Origin: Cannabis sativa
Lineage: Eukaryota; Streptophyta; Magnoliopsida; Rosales; Cannabaceae
Reading direction: 5' to 3'
Assembly (NCBI RefSeq): GCF_029168945.1
Contig: NW_026870043.1
Location: forward strand, 7,198,501 to 7,262,500
Length of the DNA: 64,000 nt
Shown here: piece by piece, positions 26,357 through 40,114 of the stretch
Numbering within the stretch: the first letter of the stretch is position 1
How the letters are laid out: every line of letters begins with the position of its first letter
Notes under the pieces: generated by a model
Database searches by the model: none
Told to the model about the DNA's origin: nothing
What the model saw: only the letters and a program-made list of their open reading frames with translations
Translations under genes and position numbers: made by a program

Positions 26357-29300
26357 AGACCGAAACCCGAACCTAGACATTGAATCGAAATTGAATCTGG
26401 GAGAAGGACCCACACCTGAATGGACCCAGATCAGGACCTAGGACCTGGACCAACATTTGGGACCTAGACTTGGAACTCGAAACCTAGACCCAGATCGGAA
26501 CTCGGGACTCGGACCCGAGCCTGGACCGAGAATCAAACCCAGATCTGGATACATATTGATATAGGAACCCAAACCCAGACTCGGACCAGGACTTGAACCC
26601 CGACTGGGTCCCGAACTCAGACCGGGACGTAGGACTTGGACCTGGATGGGGGACCTAGACCCGTGACACGAGCATAAAAATTGGGACCGAGACCCAACCT
26701 CAGATTCGGAATGTAACCTAGGACCCGGACCAGGACCTGGGACCCAAAGTCGAACTAGACTGGGACCCTGACCTCATGGCTTGGAACTGACCCGTAGTTA
26801 GTCTTTGGATCTGGGACCCATACCCGGACTCAAACCCAGACCCGGACTCAGACCCTGACCAAAACCCACACCCGTACCCCAGACTTGGGTCCGAGTCCAA
26901 GACTGGGTTTGAGTCTAGGAACTAGAATATGACTAGGACCCAGAACTAGAGCCGGACGAGATGCGGACCCGAATTACAACTTGAATCAAGACTCGGGACA
27001 CGAACCCAAACCCAGACATGGGCTTGGACCAAGACCCGGACCCAGGACCTGGACCTGGATTGGAGACTCAGACCTGGACCCAGGACCCAGACATAGATTG
27101 GGGTCCCAAACTAAAAATTAGAACAAGAATCGAGACCCAGGACTGGGACAGTGACCCAAGCCCAAACCCCGGTCTCGGTCCCAAACCTGGACTCGGACAT
27201 GGACACGGACAGGGACCCAAGATCCGAATCGGACCGAATATTGGGATCCAGATCTTGACCCACGACATGGGGCTTGGACCCAACCCCTAGTGGGGGTCTA
27301 GATATGGGAATCGTACCAAGACCCGAACCTGGAAACATTTCTAGAGTAGGACCCAAACCCAAACTCAGATCCGAGACCCGAAATCGGAATAAGAACTGGA
27401 ATAAGGACCGTGGAACAGGAATTGGACATGGGCCCAAAACCAGATCTAGGCGCAGAACCGAATAATGACTCGAACCCAAGAGACCCGAACCCAAGCCCAG
27501 ACTTGCGCCAGGACCTGCGACTGAGATCCCGTAACCCAGGACCCATTACCCGGGACCAAGTGCAGAACCCAGACCTATACCAGAACCCGGACCCAGACCC
27601 AAACCCAGACCAAGACCCGGACCCAGACACGGACTGAAACTTGGACCCAGATTCAGACCCAAACCCAGACTCGTACTCGTACTAGAACACGGACTCGAAC
27701 CCGGGACTCGGACCTAGACCGATATCAGGTATGGGACCTAGACCCGGATTAGGACAAAGACCTGAACCAGGACTAGGACTAGAACCTGGACTAGGAATAG
27801 GATCGAGACTCAAGAGCTGGGACCGAGATTGAGACCTGGGACCGGGACCGAGACCGGGACCGGGACAGACCGAGACCGGGACCGGGAACCGGGACCCGGG
27901 ACCCGATACTTAGACCTTAGACCTGAGAACCGAAATGTGACCCAAAACTAGACCAAGCCAAGACCCAAGACAAGGACCAGTACCGAACACGTACGGGACA
28001 CCGCACTCGAGCCCGGGACCACTAACCTGACGGGACCTTGGACCCTGACTTGAATCGGGGACCTGGACCCATGACTCACGACCCAAGACCCAAACCTAGA
28101 CGCAAACCTCCACCTGACACTCGAACCATGACCAAAGACATGAGCTAGAACTGGACTAGGATCTGGATTTTGGCCTGTGACCCAGGACACAAGACACGAG
28201 GCTTGGACCTGACACATAATCGGTGTGTAAATCAGGGAATCGAACCTAGACCAAGATCCAGACCCGGACCAGAACCCAAATCCGTACCAGAACTCAAACT
28301 AGACTAAACATGAGGTGGGTGTTTGGATTTGTGACCAAGACTCGGACCTGAACCCAAACACGGACCTAGACCCAGATAAGGACTCGGACCCAGACCCACT
28401 CCCAAACCTTAAATCATACCACGTGACCCGAAATTGAAGCCGAGACTAAACCCGAAACCCTAAATCCCTAAACACTAAACCCAAAACCCTAAATCCTAAA
28501 CCCTAACCTGGACAAGGGTTTAGACCCATACCCATACCGAGATTGGATCCCAGGCCCCAAACCCAGACCCAGATACAGACCCGAACCTAGACCTAGACTC
28601 AGGACCTAAACCCAGATTAGAACCTGGTCTGGGACCTAGACTTTGATTAGGACCCAGATCAGGATCTAGACCCGATATTGAAAACAGACTAGGACTCATC
28701 AGACCGGGACCCGGACCCACACTAAAACCTGAACCCATACTAGGACCTCGACTCGGACCCAAACTCGGGATCCAAACCCGAACTTAAACTTGGACATAGA
28801 CCGTGAACTAGGATCCAGACCTACATGGGGGACCTAGGCCCCAAACTCGAACTTGGAACAAAACTCGGACTAAGGATCTGGACCTAGATGGGGGACTTAG
28901 ACCCGAAATTGGGCCCCAGAACCGGGACCGAGACCCAAAACTCGACCCCATACTCGAGACACGAGACACAACCTTGTACCTGAAGCCCAAGACCTGACTA
29001 CAGGGACACAACCCCGAACCTGGACACAAACACATTCATAGGACACAGCCCAAGACCTGGGACATAAACTGGAATAAGATCGAGATCCGAATCTAGACTT
29101 GAGGCTTCGACCTAACCGGTCGTAAGTGTTTGAATCCAGGATCCGGACCCGGATCCGTATCCAGACCCGGACCTAGACCCAGACCGGGATCCAAACCCGA
29201 TCTCAGAATCAGAATAGGAATCGGACCAGGTCAAGGACTAGAACGCAGACCTGGGAAGTAGCAGGACCCAAACCTAAACCAAAACTCAGACTAGAATCCA

Positions 29301-32300
29301 TACCGAGACTTGGACACAGATCGGGACCTGTGACTTGGGACCTAAACAAAGACCGGGACCTGGACCCAGACCGCGACCTGGACCCAGACCGGGACCCAGA
29401 GCCAGAGGCAGACCCAGACCCCAAAACTGGGGCTGGACCCAGGACCTAAGAACCAGACTTGTACCAGGGATCTGAAACTCAGACCCACACTGGGAGTGGG
29501 ACCCAAAAGCAAACCAAGACCTGGACTCAGACCAAGACTCAAGACCCGAACACGAATCGAAACACAAACTTGGACCCGGATCGACACCTAGGACCTGGAC
29601 ATAGATGGGGGAGCCAAACCCTAAAATTTGGACCCCAATCTGGGACCAAAACTTGGGCCTCGAAACTTGGATCAGGATCCGGGACCCGGCCGAGACCCAA
29701 ATCATGACCTAGGACCCACCTCGGGACTTGGGATCCGGGACTCGATGCTTGGACCTGACCCATAGTCAGTGTTTGGATTTGGGAATCAGACCAGAACCTG
29801 AACCCAAACTCGAACTCAAACGAAGACCTGGACACATACCCAGACCCAAACCCACACTCGGGAACCAAAATCGAAACTTGAACTAGAACTGGACTAGGAT
29901 CTTAGAAAGAGACTGGGCCTTCCACCCGGATCGGCACCCAAAACCGGACCCAACCTCAAACCCTAACCGAGACCGAAACACGGACCTAAACCTCGCCCCG
30001 AACCCAAATCAAGACTAGAACCCAAACACAGACCCAAAATCGAACCGAACTCGTACCCCGTGACTTGAACTACAACCAAAACCAGAAGGAGATCGGGACC
30101 GAGAAACAAGACTAGTACTAGGACCTGAACCCATACACAAAACTGCAACCAGACCAGGACCCGGACTCGGACACAGACCCACCGTATGATTGGGTCCCAA
30201 ACTTGAATCCAAACCTGAACTGGGACTTGGGACCCAAACCCAGACCTGAACTCAAACCCAAGCATGGAACAGGATTTGGGAACCACAATTAGGATCGAGA
30301 CCCAAAACTGCACCCAAGTCTCGTTCTCAGAGCTAGACCAAGACCCAGATCGGGACCTGGGACATGAACTGAAACCAGACTGGATCCTATGAATGGGATC
30401 CAGATCTTGTCCCGGGATGTGGGAACCGGGGCTTGGACAATACCCATAGTTAGTGTCTTGATCGGGGACTCAAAGAAGGACCCGAAGCTGGAGCAGGACC
30501 TGGACCCAGACCCAAACCTGGGACCCAAAACCGAAACCTGAACCCAAACGTTATCAGGACCTTGGAACATGATCGGGATAGTGACCAGGATCTGGACCAA
30601 GACTGGGACCCAAAACTAGACCAGAACCCAGCCCCAAAACTCGTGCTCGAACTCAGTCCGGAGCCAGACTAAGATTGAGACTTGAACCTGAACTCGAACT
30701 CGAACTCGGGACTGGATCCTGGACCTAGACCAAGCCCCTAACCTCAACTGGGATTCAGACCAGGACATTGACACGAACCCAGACCCGGACCGGAATACCA
30801 ACTCAGACCCAGACCAGGATCAAAACACAGGACCTGGACCACCAGACGCAGACCCTGATCCGAGACACGAACCTCGACCAAAACCGGAATCTGAAAAACC
30901 CGTCACCCGGACTCAAACTAAGACTCAGACTGCGACCACAACCTGGACCCAGACCCGGACCCAGAACCAAACCCACACCCAGAATCAGAATTGGAACTAT
31001 GACTAGAACCCATAGCTGAGAGCAGAACCGAACCCAAACCATAACCCAAATTCAGATAAGAACTTGGATAGAGACCTTGACTAGGACAGGGACCTGAAAC
31101 TTGGGACCCGAACCTAGACCGGGACCTGAACTCGACCTGGTCCTAAACCCTTGCTGGAACCTGAGACCCATGACCCAGACAAGGATCCAAACCCTGACAA
31201 GGACCCAAACCTGAAACCGAACCTAGACTAAAACCAAGACTCGAGACCCGAACTCGAACCTAGACCCAAACCAAGACCTAGGAACCAGACACAGATGGGG
31301 GACATAGACCAGGGACCCAGGCCTCGAAACCCAAACCTAGATCTAAATCCGATATTCGAACCCGAACCAGGACCTGGCTTGGACCTAGGAATTCAAAGTC
31401 AGACCCAGACCCAGAACAAAGACCTGCCCTGGACCCAAATCATGACAAGAACCTGAACACGAATCCATACTAGGATCGAACCCGAACCTAGACCTGAACA
31501 CACAATCAAACCCGAACCCGGGACTCGAACTCAGACGCAAACCCAAAATGAGACCCAAACCTATACCTGCACCAAGACCTATACTCGAACCCAGACCGGG
31601 ATCGAAACCCAGGACCTAGACCGGGAACTAAACCCTGACTTAGATTGAGATCAAAACCTGGGACTCGGACCCGAACTTAGACCCAAACCTAGGACCCTAA
31701 CCCACAGTCGTAGCCCGATCCAGACCTGAACCCAAACTCAGACCAGCACTCGAACGCCGAACCGAACTCGAACCACGACCCGAACTCTAACCCAAACTCG
31801 AACTCGGAATCGCAACTGGAACTAGAACCAGACAAGGACTAGGACCAGGACCAGGACAAAGACCCAGACCCGAACCCAAACCTAATTAAAAACGTAGACC
31901 GAGACCCAAACCCGCACCTAGATTGGGACCAAAAACCCGACAAAAACTGGGACCTTGACCTAAAATCAGGATAGGGACTTGGGCAGCGAAACTAGGACCG
32001 GGACCCAATACCCGACCCTAGACCTTGACTTTAACCTAGGACCCAGCTCGTGACCCGGAACCCAAAATTGAATCAGGTCAGGACCCGAGATCGGGATCTG
32101 GATCTGGAACTGGGCCTTGGACCGAACCTGTAGTTGGTGTCTAGATTTGGGACCAGCCTCGGACCCGAACCCAGACGCGGACCGAAACCCAGCACCATAC
32201 CAAAACCTGGACCCAAACCCGTACCCTATGACCTAAAATTGGAACCGAAACTTGAAGTAGACCAGGACCTGGGATGGGACTAGAACCAGGACTTGGATCT

Positions 32301-32988
32301 GGAGTTGGAACCGTAACCAGACATGGACCATGACCCGGAACCGTAGTCGGACCATGACCAAGAATCCAACCCAGACCTAGACTCGAACTGGGAACCAACC
32401 CCGGCTCCCCACCCAAACCTGGACTCAGGACCCAAACCTGGACCCGAACTCAGACCCAAACATTGAACCAAACTCGGGACACAAAACTTGGGTCGGGACC
32501 TTGAACCGCACCCAAATCTCGGTCCCGAAACAAAAATTTGACTTGGGAACCAAGACCTGAACCAAAACAAGATCAGGACACGTGACAGGGATCTAGATCT
32601 GGGACTCAAACCAGGACTCGAACCCAAGCCAGGACCCAAACCTGGACCCTGACCTAGACCCGTGACCCAAAATTTGACCTGAACAAGAACCGCCAGACGA
32701 GGATCCTCGAAAAAGACTAAGACCATGACAAGGACCTAGACCCAGACCTAGAACCGAACTCGAACCTAGCCCCTGGACCTAGACCGGGATCAAAACTCGG
32801 GACCTAGATCCAGACTGAGCCCTGACCCTAACCGAGACCTGGACCTGCACTCGGACCTAACCTGAACCTAGACCCAAACTGGGATCTAGACTTGGACCCA
32901 GAGCCGAACCCAAACTAAGACTAGGACACAGACCCCAAACAAGACCCGGACCCAAACCCAAACCCAGCCACTGAATCAAAATCGAAAC
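26357..32988. repeat. Degenerate hexamer satellite array, second block
   Basis: This continues the array interrupted by the retrotransposon: C/A-rich RACCYR hexamers with the conserved box near 26779, 27271, 28200, 29104, 29748, 30432 and 32116. The first kilobase (26357 to about 27360) pairs with 48103 to about 49107 at a constant offset of 21746. An unusually regular GACCGG-rich patch lies at about 27838-27905. The segment 31060-32600 is the source-like relative of 42660-44100, and 28310-29800 of 45840-47330. No genes are seen; open frames are dipeptide-type by-products. Confidence 0.9.
28452..28507. repeat. Telomere-like (CCCTAAA) island 2
   Basis: A shorter run (AACCCTAAATCC..., ending CTAAACCCTAACC) at the same relative place, after the 'acgtgacccgaaattgaagc' box and before 'gacccatacccataccgaga'. 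It belongs to the same unit type as the island at 45995. Confidence 0.8.
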
Positions 32989-33610
32989 CTAGTCTAGTTA
33001 CACTATCCTAGGTCCCGGTCTGGGTCCTAGTTCACGGTCTGGGTCCAAGGTCAGGTCTTGGGTCTCAGTGCCAGTTCCAAAGCCGGGGTCTCGGGTCCAA
33101 GTTCCCCATCCAAGTCCCAGTCCTAGGTCTCAGTCCGTGTCTAGGGCCCATTCGGGGTTCAAGTCCTAGTTCGAGTATAGGTTCCCTTTTTGATCCCTCT
33201 CCAGGTCCAGATCTGGGTTCGAGTCCCAAGTTCGAGTCTATATCCAAGTTGGGGTCTGAGTCTTGAGTTCTGATCTGGGTCAGGGTTCCGAGGCCTGAGT
33301 CCAGGTCAATTACTATGTTCGGGACCATCTTCAGTTTCGGGTCCTATTCCCAGTTCAAATTTTGATTCTGTGTTCGAATTCGGGTTCGGGTCTAGGTCTG
33401 GGTCGGGGTTTGGGTCCTGGTCTGAGTATAGGGTTGGCTTTGGGTCAAAGTCCAGATCACGGCTTGGGTCTGGGTTTGGGTCCAGATTCGAGTCCAAGTC
33501 TTAGGTACGGGTCCAGATTTTGTCTAGGTCTCAGTCCAGATCAAGGTCCCAAGTTTTGATCCCGGTGTAGGTATGGGTCCGAGTCTGGGTTTTGGATCGG
33601 TTCCGAAGTT
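32989..33610 (-). repeat. Inverted (G/T-rich) segment of the hexamer array, second copy
   Basis: Near-copy of bases 4-620 (offset about 32985). The left edge is abrupt: C/A-rich hexamers end at 'aatcgaaac' and G/T-rich ones begin with 'ctagtctagttacactatcc'. The polarity flips back around 33600-33620. It marks the start of the second copy of the large duplicated block. Confidence 0.88.
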
Positions 33611-36600
33611 CAAGTTCGACCTGATCCCGAAGTCGAACCTGAACACGAACTTGGACCCGGACCAGGACCTAGGACCTGAACTTAGATGGGGGACCCAGAC
33701 CTTGACTAGGACCAGAACTTGGTCTCAGAACTTGGATGAGGATCGAGGACCCGACCCAAGACCCAAACCTGGACATAGGACCCACATCGAGAACTGGGAT
33801 CCGGGACTCGATGCTTCGACCCGACCAGTACTCGGTGTTTGGATCAAGGATATAGACTAGAACCTAAACACCCAAACTCGAACTCAAACTAAGACCCTGA
33901 CACATACCAAGACCAAGACCCACACTCGTGAACCAAAACCGAAACATGAATTAGAACGGGACCAAGATCTTTGAATGGGACCGGGACCTGGACCCAGACC
34001 CAGCCTCGAACCCTACCTGAGACTGAAACCCGGACCTGAACCTTGCCTCAGACCCAAATCATGACCCGAACCCAGACTCGGATCCAAACTCGACCCAAAC
34101 CCGTATCCCGTGACTTGAAACATGAATTGAAACTAGAAGCAGATCAGGACCCAAGAACAAGACGACCAGGACATTAACCTAGACCCAAAACTGTAACCAG
34201 ACGAAGACCCAGACTCGGTCAAAGACCCACCCTGGGATTCGGTCCAAAATCTAAATCCAAACTCGAACCGGGACTCGAGACCTGAACCCAGACCTGAATT
34301 CAGACCAGAAAATTGAACATGACTCGGGACCCAGAACTGGGATCGAGACCCAGAACTGGACCCCAGTCTTGATCCTGGACCTAGACCTAAACCTAGACCC
34401 TGACCTAGGACATGAATTGAAACAAGACTGGGAGCCGTGATTGGGATTCAAATCTTGTCCCGTGATCAGAGAACCGGGGCTTGGACAAGACCCATAGTCG
34501 ATGTCTTGATCAGGGACTCGGAGAAGGACCCGAAGTTGAACAAGGACCTAGACCCAGGACCAAACGTGGGACCAAAAACAAAAACTTGAACAAGAACGTG
34601 ATGAGGACCCTGGAACATGATCGGGAGTGTGACCTGGACCTCGACCCGGACCCAGAACTAGACCGAACCTAGAACCGGAACTCGGGCTCAGACCCAGTCC
34701 TAGACCTAGACTAGGACTAAGACTCGAACCAGAACCTGAACACGAACTCGGGACTCGATCCCAGACAAGGACCAAGCCCCTGACCTAAAGTGGAATTCGG
34801 ACCTAGACATGGACACGAACCCATACCCAGACCCAAATATCGACCCAAACCTAGACAGGGATTGAAACACGGGACCTAGACCCAGACGCAGACGTAGACC
34901 TAGCCAGACACCAACTTGGGACCCAGAACCAAGACCTGAACCTGAACCTTGACTCAGACCTGGACCCAGACTGAGATCCGAAAAACTCGTACCCAGACTC
35001 AAACTAAGACTCGGACCCTAACCCAAACCTTGACCCAGACCTAGACCCGGAACCAAACTGGGACCTGAGACCTAAGACTTGAACCTGGACTAGGACCGGC
35101 ATCGGGACCTGGACCTGACCTTGTCCTAAGCGCTCACCGGATCCTGACACTCGCAACCCTGACCAGGATCTAGACCCTGACAAGGACCCGAACCTAAACC
35201 CAGACAAAGTTAGGGATCGAGCCCTGGACCTAAACCCAGACCTCGACCTGGACTAAAACCAAGATTCAGGACCTGAACCCGAACTTGGAACCAGACTAAG
35301 ACATAGGAACCGGACTTGGATGGGGCACCTAGACCAAGGACCTAGGCCCCGAAACCCAGACCTTGATCTAAATTCGGGACTTCAACCTGAACTAGGACCT
35401 GACCTGGACCGGGGAATATGAAGTCGGACCAACACCTGGACATGAAATTTGCCCCGGACCCAAACTAGGACAGGAACCTGGACACGAACGCATACCAGGA
35501 CCAAACCCGAAACCGAACCAAAACTCAAACACAGACCCAGAATCAGACCCAAACATAGACCTGCACCATGACCCGAACTCGAACCCAGACCAGGATCAGG
35601 ACCCAGGACTTAGACCAAGAACTAAACTCAGACTCAGATCGAGATCAAAACCTGGGACTCGGACCAGAACCTTGACCCAGACCCATGACCCTAACCCACT
35701 CCCGGAGCCTGATTCAGACATAGACCGAGATCTGGACCCAAACACAAACTCAAACTAGGACTCGAACACTGACCCAAACTCGAACCCAAACTCAAACTCG
35801 GAATCGCAACTAGAACTAGAACTGGAGTAGGACTAGGACCAGGACCAAGATTAAGACACAGACCAGAGCCCAAACTCGACCGAGACTTAATCCCGAACCT
35901 CGACTAGGACCCAAACCAGAACATAGAATGGAACCCAAATCGGGACCTGGACCCAGAATCGAGATACGGACTTGGGCAACGGAACTAGGACCGGGACCCA
36001 AGACCCGAACCCAAACACGGACTTAATTCTAGGACCCAACTCGTGACTTGACATACGAAATGGAACAAGACCGAGACCCGAGATCCGGATCCAGATCTGG
36101 ACTTGGGGCTTGGACAGAACCCGTAGTCGGTGTTTGGATCTGGGGCCCAGCCCCGAACTCGAACCTAGACCAGGACCCGAAACTAGACCCTGACTTGAAC
36201 CCAGTCCCAAATCGCAACCAAGACCCGAACACGTACCTTGTGAGCCGAAATTAGAACCGAAACTGGAAGTAGACCGGGACCCAGAACGAGGTTAGAAACC
36301 AGGACTTGGACGTGGACCTGGACCTGGAAATGTAATCAGACCTGGACCTAGACTTGGAACCGTAACCGGACTAGGACCCGAACTCCAACCCAGACCTAGA
36401 CCCGAACCGAAACCCGGACCTGGATCCCAACCTAGACATAGACTGGATGCCGAACTTGGACCCGAACTCAGACCCAAACATGGAAGCATAATCGGGACAC
36501 ACAATTGGGGCCGAGACCTAGAACCGAACCCCAATCTCGGTCCCAAACTAGATTTGGGACTCAGACCAGGACCCAAACCAGACCCCTGACCCAAAACTAG

Positions 36601-39600
36601 AACCTGAACAAGAACCGCAACACCGAGACCCTCAAACAAGACTAGGACCATGAGTAGGAAGTGGACCCACCCTAGAACCGAACTCGAAAATATCCCCAAA
36701 CCCAAACCGTGACCTGAAGTCGGGCCCTGACACATCGTGTACCCAGACCAAGACTGAGACCTGGACCGAAACCCGGATCCAGACCAGGATCGAAACTCGG
36801 AACCTAGATCTGGAACGGGACCCTGACCTAGACCCAGACCTGGACCCGCACCCGGGACCCGAACTTGAACCTGGACCTAAACCCAGACTGAGATCGGGAT
36901 CCGGACTTGGACCAAGACTCAGACCCAGATTGGACCAGGAATCAGACCTCAACCCAGACCCAGACCCAAAATCGAACCCAGACACTGAATCGAAATTGAA
37001 ACTGGGACTAGGACCCAAACCGGATCCTAGGACTCAAACCTGGAAGGGGGACCTGGACTTAAGCCACGGAACCCAGACCAAAATCAGACTGTGACCCATA
37101 CTCGGACCCTAACCCAAATCGCGACCTAAACTCGGACCGAACCCGAACCCGAACCTGAACACGAACTTGGATTCGGACGGAAACCTAGGACCTGAACATA
37201 GATGGGGGACCCAGACCTTGGAATTGGGCCCCAAAACTAGGACCAGAAATTGGTCTCAGAACTTTGATCGGGATCAAGGACTCGACCCCAGACCCAAACC
37301 TGGACATACGACCCACCTCGGAACCTGGGATCCGGGACTTGATGCTTGGACCCAACCAGTACTCAGTGTATGGATCAAGGATATACACTAGAACTCGAAC
37401 CCAAACTCAAACACAAACTAAGACCTGGACACATACGAAGACCCAAACCCACACTCAGGAACAAAAATCGAAACATGAATTAGAAAAGCACCAAGATCTT
37501 TGAACGGGACCGGGACCTGGGCCCAGACCCAGCCTCGAACCCTACCTGAGACCGAAACCTTAACCTAAACCTTGCCTCAGACCCAAATAACGACCCGAAC
37601 CAAGACTCAGATCCAAACTCGACAAAAACCCGTACCCCGTGACTTAAAACTGGAATCGAAACTAGAAGCAGATCAGGACCCAAGAACAAGACAATGACAA
37701 GACATGAACATAGAGCCAAAACTGTAACCAGATCTGGACCCAGACCGAGATTCGAAAAATCTGTACTCGGACTCGAACTAAGACTCAGACCCTGACACCA
37801 ACTTGGACACAGACCCGAACGCGGAACCAAACTCGGACCTAGAATAAAAACTGGAAATTATGACTAGGACCCAGACATAAGACGATAACCAAACCCAAAC
37901 CATAAGTCAAACTCAAACCAAAACCTGGACCGAGACCTTGACTAGGACTGGGACCTAAGACCTAAGACTTGAACCTGGACTAGGACCGGGACCGGGACCT
38001 AGACCTGACCTGGTCCTAAGCCCTCACCAGATCCTGACACTCGCAACCCAGACAAGGATCTAGACCCTTAAAAGGACCCGAACCTAAACCCAGACAAAGA
38101 CAGGGATCGAGACCTAGACATGAACATGGACCGCGACCAGGACTAAAACCAAGACTCAGGACCTGAACCTGAAATTGGAACCAGACTAGGACCTAGGAAC
38201 CGGACTTGGATGGGGCACCTAGACCAGGGACCTAGGCCCCGGAACCCAGACCATGATGTAAATTCTAGTCTTGAACCTGAACCAGGACCTGACCTGGACC
38301 CGGGAATCTGAAGTCAGACCCAGACCCAGACATGAAACCTGCCTCGGACCTCAACTAGGAGAGGAACCTGGACACGAACACATACCAGGATAAAACCCAA
38401 ACCCGGACCAAAACTCAGACACAGACCCAGAATCAGACCCAAACATAGACCTGAACCAGGACCCAAACTCGAACCCAGACCAGGATCAGAACCCAGGACT
38501 TAGACCCAGAACTAACCTCAGACTCAGATTGGGATCAACACCTAGGACTCGGACCAGAACCTTGACCCAGACCTAGGACCCCAACCCACACCCAGTGCCT
38601 GATTCGGACCTATACCGAGATCTGGACCCAAACACAAACTCGAACTAGGACTCGAACCCCAACCCGAACTTGAACCCAAACTGGAACTGGACTAGGACTA
38701 GGACCAGGATAAAGACTAAGACACAGACCCGAACCCAAACCCAAATAAAAACCCAGACCGAGACTCAAACCTGAACCTCCACTAGGACCCATGCCTGAAT
38801 CTAGAATGGGACCCAAACCGGGACTTAGACCAAGAATCGTGATACGAACTTGGGCAACCAAACTAGGACAGGGACCCAAGACCCGACCCCAAACCCGGAC
38901 TTAAATCTAGGAACCAACTCGTGACTCGACACACGAAATGGAACCCGACCGAGACCCGAGATCAGGATCCAGATCTAGACCTGGGGCTTGGAACGAACCC
39001 GTAGTCGGTGTTTGGATCTGGGACCCAGCCTCGATCTCGAACGTAGACTGGGACCCGAAACTAGACGCAAGCCTCAACCTAGCCCCAAATCGCAACCTGG
39101 ACATGAACCCGTACCTTGTGAGCCAAAATTAGAACCGATACTGGAAGTAGACTGGGACCCAAGAACAGGTTTGGAACCAGGACTTGGACTTGGACCAGGA
39201 ACCGTAATCAGACCTGGACCTAGACTTGGAACCGTAACGGAACTAGGACCCAAACTCCAACCCAGACCTAGACCCGAACCGAAACCCGTACCAAGATCCC
39301 AACCCAGACCTACACTCGATGACGAACCTGGACCCGAACTCAGACCCAAACATGGAACAAGACTCGGGACACAAAATTGGGGCCGGGACCTAGAACCGCA
39401 CCCCAAACCCATATTGGAATCGGGACCGAGAGTGGGACATTGGACCCGATACTCGGACCTAGGACCTAAGAATGGAACCGTGACCAAGGCCGAGACAAGG
39501 CCAAGACCCGAGACAAGGACCAGTACCAAACATGGACCCGGACCTGCACTGCGACTGGGACCCTTACCCAGACAAGGACCTAAGACCTTAACCTGAATTG

Positions 39601-39998
39601 GGGACCCAGACCCATGACCCAGGACCCAAGACCTAAACCTAGACCTAAACCTTGATTTGAGACCCAAACTGCGACCCAAGACATGAGCTAGATCTTGACC
39701 AGGATCTGGATTTGGACCTGGGACCCAGGACCCAAGACCAGAGGCTTGGACCTGACCCCATAGTCGGTGTTTAAATTTGGGAATTGGACCTTGACCCAAA
39801 CCCAGACCCAGACCAAAACTTGTACCCGTACTAGAACTCGAACTAGACTCGACATGTGGTGGTGTTTGGATTTGGGACAAAGACTCAGACCTGAACCCGA
39901 ATATGGACCTAGACCCAGACCAGGACTCAAACCCAGACCCACACCTGAACCTTAAATCGTACCCTGTGACCCGAAATCGGAATCGGAACTGGAAGCGA

Positions 39999-40114
39999 AC
40001 CCTTAAACCCTAAACCCTAAACCTTAAACCTTAAATCCTAAACTCTTTACACTTACCCCTAAACCCTAAGCCCTAAATCCATAAACACTAAACCCAAATC
40101 CCTAAACCCTAACC
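39999..40114. repeat. Telomere-like (CCCTAAA) island 3
   Basis: Near-identical to island 1 (11620-11736), including the odd 'ctctttacacttacccctaa' interruption, at the collinear position of the duplicated block. Confidence 0.85.
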
